Below, one piece after another: positions 12,846-15,071 of a DNA stretch of 15,071 nucleotides (the first letter of the stretch is position 1; each line of letters begins with the position of its first letter). The stretch is taken from assembly GCA_964421875.1 (NCBI GenBank), contig CAYQZD010000094.1, positions 1 through 15,071 on the forward strand, written 5' to 3'. Below the pieces are notes generated by a model, which did no database searches, had not been told where the DNA came from, and saw only the letters and a program-made list of their open reading frames with translations. The translations under genes and the position numbers were made by a program. Origin of the DNA: CAYQZD01 sp964421875 (GTDB taxonomy: Bacteria; Electryoneota; Tariuqbacteria; Tariuqbacterales; Tariuqbacteraceae).

Positions 12846-13369
12846 TCACTGGATATTATGGTGATTATGGAGATTAAGTGGATAAAATACTAATTATTAA
12901 GTATTTTCTTTCGCCTGTTTCTGACTATTTGGATTTTCTGCGTGGGCAGTATTCTCTCGGATTCAAGCGATAACGCTCCGAAATTTACCAGTAAAGCGCA
13001 GGGATATTCCGTAGCCATCAAGTACTTCAATACCTGCTGTTTGTGAACTTTATCAAGCTCCTTTGCAGATTTGATTTCCAATATCATTTGATTTTCAACC
13101 AGAAAATCGAGATAGTTTACCACAATTTTATGTCCATGATAAGTTATTGGAACTGGCTTTTACGGCTCGACATGAATATTCTGTCTCTTGAACTCTATTT
13201 CAAGCGCCTTCTGGTAGTATTCCTCAATGAAACCGGGACCCAATCCTGCATGCACCTTCATACACGCGCCTCGAATCAGATAGCATAGCCTGTTCAGTTC
13301 TGAACTTATCTCCATAATGTTATATAGTTATCTATTCAATATCCATAATTACCATAATTTCCAGTGAAT
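12844..13369. mobile_element. GxxExxY cassette bounded by 41-bp inverted repeats
   Basis: Bases 12844-12884 and the reverse complement of 13329-13369 match at 35 of 41 positions by my count, both starting ATTCACTGGA at the outer edge. Between them lies only the broken GxxExxY gene, about 13 bases from one repeat and 5 from the other. The outer edges coincide with the glyA stop codon (13369-13371) and the deaminase ATG (12843-12845). No transposase is present, so if mobile it would depend on help from elsewhere. Each arm is itself made of 9-nt units followed by GTGAAT. Confidence 0.65.
12890..13315 (-). pseudogene. GxxExxY family protein, interrupted by a nonsense codon
   Basis: Read from the ATG at 13315, the frame gives 51 residues beginning MEISSELNRLCYLIRGAC and holding the family signature Gly28-x-x-Glu31-x-x-Tyr34 (GFIEEYY). 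A TAA at 13160-13162 then ends it. Beyond that TAA the same frame continues without a shift through YHGHKIVVNYLDFLV, with Asp70 and Glu80-x-Lys82 in the spacing of a PD-(D/E)XK nuclease core, to the TAG at 12890-12892. The full frame would be 141 codons, normal for the family. A GTG at 13123 could restart the second half as 77 residues, but without a visible ribosome binding site. The single in-frame stop suggests recent decay or a sequencing error. GxxExxY proteins are often multicopy in environmental genomes and of unknown role. Confidence 0.85.
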
Positions 13370-14655
13370 CAAACCTCCGGATACAGCGGGAAACCGTCGG
13401 TCAATTCCCGGATTTCACCCTTGATAGTCTCCAGCAGCCCCTCGTTCCCCGGGTCGGATATCACCCGGTTGAACATATCGGCGATTACACGCATCTCCGG
13501 CTGCTTCATTCCCCGCGTGGTCAGTGCCGGAGTCCCCACCCGCACTCCGGAAGTCACCATCGGCGGCTGGTCGTCGAAAGGAACCATATTCTTGTTCACG
13601 GTGATACCCGCCTTTTCCAGCGCCTCCTCGGCGTCCTTGCCGGTGATATTCTTATTATGCAAATCCACCAATACCAGGTGGTTGTCTGTGCCGCCGGAAA
13701 CCAGGTTGAAGCCATTCTCCATCATCCGCCCCGCGAAAGCCTGAGCGTTGTCCAAAATCTGCTGGCAGTACACCTTGAATTCAGGCTGCAACGCTTCATA
13801 AAACGCCACCGCCTTAGCCGCGATGACGTGCATCAGCGGACCACCCTGAGTGCCGGGGAATACCATAGAATTCAGCGCCGCCCGCAACTTTTTAGGTTCG
13901 CTGAAACCGGGGAGATAAATCTCGCCCCCCTTGGCCGCAGTCATAATCATACCGCCCCGAGGACCGCGCAAAGTCTTGTGAGTGGTGGTAGTAACCACGT
14001 GAGAATAGGGCACGGGACTGGGGTGAAGCTCCACCGCCACCATACCCGCAAAGTGCGCAATATCCGACACCAGGTAAGCGCCAACCTCGTCCGCAATTTC
14101 CCGCATCCGGGAAAAATCCCAGAACCGGGGGTAAGCCGAAGCGCCCGCTACGATAATTTTCGGCTTCTCAGCCTTCGCAATCTGCGCCATCTCATCGTAG
14201 TCGATAGTCCCCGTCTCCCGTTTGACACCGTAAGACACTACCTTGAACATCTGACCCGAAAAATTCACCGGGCTGCCGTGAGAAAGGTGACCGCCGTGAG
14301 ACAGGTTCATACCCATAATGGTGTCGCCGGGCTTTGCCAGTGTCAAATACACCGCCATATTCGCCTGCGAACCGCTGTGGGGCTGAACATTGGCCCACCC
14401 GCACTTGAAAAGCTGTTTAGCGCGCTCCCGCGCCAAATCTTCAGCCTGGTCCACGAAGGCGCAGCCTCCGTAGTAGCGCCGCCCGGGGTACCCCTCGGCG
14501 TACTTATTGGTCATCACCGAACCCATAGCCTCCAGCACCGCAAGACTGGTGAAATTCTCCGAAGCTATCATCTCCAGAGTATGGTTCTGACGCCCAGTCT
14601 CACCCTGCATCGCCCGGAAAACCTCAGTATCGGTATTTTTAAGATTTTCATACAT
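13369..14655 (-). CDS. glyA: Serine hydroxymethyltransferase
   Basis: A cytoplasmic PLP enzyme of 428 residues that converts serine and tetrahydrofolate into glycine and 5,10-methylene-tetrahydrofolate. The PLP Schiff-base lysine is Lys227 in VVTTTTHKTLRGPRGG (220-235). SENFTS (32-37), NKYAEGYPGRRYYGG (50-64), HSGSQANMAVY (93-103) and VSDIAHFAG (196-204), with Asp198 facing the pyridine nitrogen and His201 nearby, are all intact. Length and motif order are normal for bacterial GlyA. The start is supported by GGAGGA seven bases before the ATG. It is the first gene of the minus-strand run; its TGA stop touches the inverted repeat of the GxxExxY cassette, which separates it from the deaminase gene. 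Confidence 0.97.
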   Translation of the reverse strand: MYENLKNTDTEVFRAMQGETGRQNHTLEMIASENFTSLAVLEAMGSVMTNKYAEGYPGRRYYGGCAFVDQAEDLARERAKQLFKCGWANVQPHSGSQANMAVYLTLAKPGDTIMGMNLSHGGHLSHGSPVNFSGQMFKVVSYGVKRETGTIDYDEMAQIAKAEKPKIIVAGASAYPRFWDFSRMREIADEVGAYLVSDIAHFAGMVAVELHPSPVPYSHVVTTTTHKTLRGPRGGMIMTAAKGGEIYLPGFSEPKKLRAALNSMVFPGTQGGPLMHVIAAKAVAFYEALQPEFKVYCQQILDNAQAFAGRMMENGFNLVSGGTDNHLVLVDLHNKNITGKDAEEALEKAGITVNKNMVPFDDQPPMVTSGVRVGTPALTTRGMKQPEMRVIADMFNRVISDPGNEGLLETIKGEIRELTDGFPLYPEV

Positions 14656-14662
14656 ATCTATT

Positions 14663-14668
14663 TCCTCC
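14663..14668 (-). promoter_or_regulatory. Ribosome binding site of glyA
   Basis: GGAGGA on the minus strand, seven bases before the ATG at 14655. It selects this ATG over other candidate starts. Confidence 0.8.
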
Positions 14669-14750
14669 GTAGAGGTATTATCAGGTAGTGGTTGGATTTT
14701 GTGAAAATCATAACTTATTCAAACACAACAATTTCTAAGATATCCATTCG

Positions 14751-14770
14751 TTTCCGCACTCCGGCGTGGG
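14751..14770. repeat. Diverged copy of the CGTTCCCACGC palindrome
   Basis: TTTCCGCAC, then TCCG, then GCGTGGGGA, preceded by CG: the same layout as 12328-12355 with several changes. It lies about 95 bases upstream of the glyA start. Confidence 0.5.
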
Positions 14771-14816
14771 GATACATACCGCACTTTTATTCCCCTGCCG
14801 GGGTAACGAACTAATA

Positions 14817-15050
14817 AGGGTGTGTTGCCCAAATCAATTCCAACCCATTTTTATAGATGGCGGGGTTGAGACAATCCCGCCTCCAAGCGGGGTGGTGGAG
14901 TCGGATTCGTCCTCGAACCCGACATATATAATCGGGAAACAGCCCCATAAAAATAAGAAGCGCGATATAAAAAAGCAAAAAAACCTGCTTAGCCTTATTA
15001 ATTCATAAATTTGACATATAGTCATTCTTGAAGGGCGTGTTGCCCAAATC
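14817..15050. repeat. Segment bounded by direct repeats AGGGYGTGTTGCCCAAATC
   Basis: The 19-nt sequence occurs at 14817-14835 and 15032-15050 with one difference, and a shorter relative at 1431-1448. Between them are hairpins GGCGGG/CCCGCC (14859-14864 and 14876-14881) and GTCGG/CCGAC (14900-14904 and 14919-14923). This is probably a cluster of dispersed repeats; the second copy runs off towards the window end. Confidence 0.55.
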
Positions 15051-15071
15051 GGTTTTCTTTAGAAATATTTT

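Larger units (their letters stand above)
14656..15071. other. Gene-free right end with repeats
   Basis: About 416 bp upstream of glyA. Short open frames on both strands cross the palindromes and show no domain. The glyA promoter should lie here, but I cannot point to convincing -35/-10 boxes. Confidence 0.6.

Noticed and set aside
12222..12893. Open frame of 223 codons across a repeat and antisense to the deaminase gene
   Set aside because: Its first part translates the nonamer repeat and the palindrome at 12328, and the rest is antisense to dCMP deaminase.
13657..14688. Long open frame antisense to glyA (343 codons, plus strand)
   Set aside because: It mirrors a complete, motif-perfect GlyA on the other strand, has a His/Arg-rich composition typical of antisense frames and no domain.
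14766..15025. Short open frames on both strands at the right end
   Set aside because: They translate dispersed repeats and hairpins; no domain, and no ribosome binding site.

Overview
The window looks like a chromosomal segment of an uncultivated, probably diderm, anaerobic bacterium. Evidence: a full six-subunit Rnf ferredoxin:NAD+ oxidoreductase with a long, clostridial/thermotogal-type polyferredoxin RnfB, a lipobox lipoprotein, ordinary bacterial housekeeping genes (glyA, dCMP deaminase), and long spacers packed with short palindromic and tandem repeats of the kind seen in candidate-phylum genomes. No rRNA, tRNA or CRISPR array is visible, and I cannot name the phylum from sequence alone.

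Layout. The left end (159-2441) carries two plus-strand genes: a 410-residue tubulin/FtsZ-superfamily GTPase whose motifs look more like TubZ and CetZ than FtsZ, then a small lipoprotein of unknown role, separated by a 510-bp repeat-filled gap. From 2620 to 14655 every gene is on the minus strand. Read in the direction of transcription: glyA, a broken GxxExxY gene inside an inverted-repeat-bounded cassette, dCMP deaminase, rnfC, a family-4 glycosyltransferase, rnfD, rnfG, rnfE, rnfA, a retropepsin-like aspartic protease, rnfB, and a membrane-anchored SGNH hydrolase. The right end (14656-15071) holds only repeats.

How the genes work together. RnfB, C, D, G, E and A form one membrane complex that moves electrons from reduced ferredoxin to NAD+ and pumps Na+ or H+. 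The order C-D-G-E-A-B is the usual anaerobe order, but the operon has been opened up: only rnfG and rnfE still overlap. A glycosyltransferase sits between C and D, a protease gene between A and B, and the other gaps are 155-234 bp of repeats. GlyA makes 5,10-methylene-tetrahydrofolate and dCMP deaminase makes dUMP, the two inputs of thymidylate synthesis, so their pairing is sensible.

The most interesting items are the TubZ/CetZ-like GTPase outside any visible plasmid or phage context, the GxxExxY cassette inserted exactly between the glyA stop codon and the deaminase start codon, and a family of at least eight intergenic tracts made of 9-nt tandem units that end in GTGAAT or GTGAAC.
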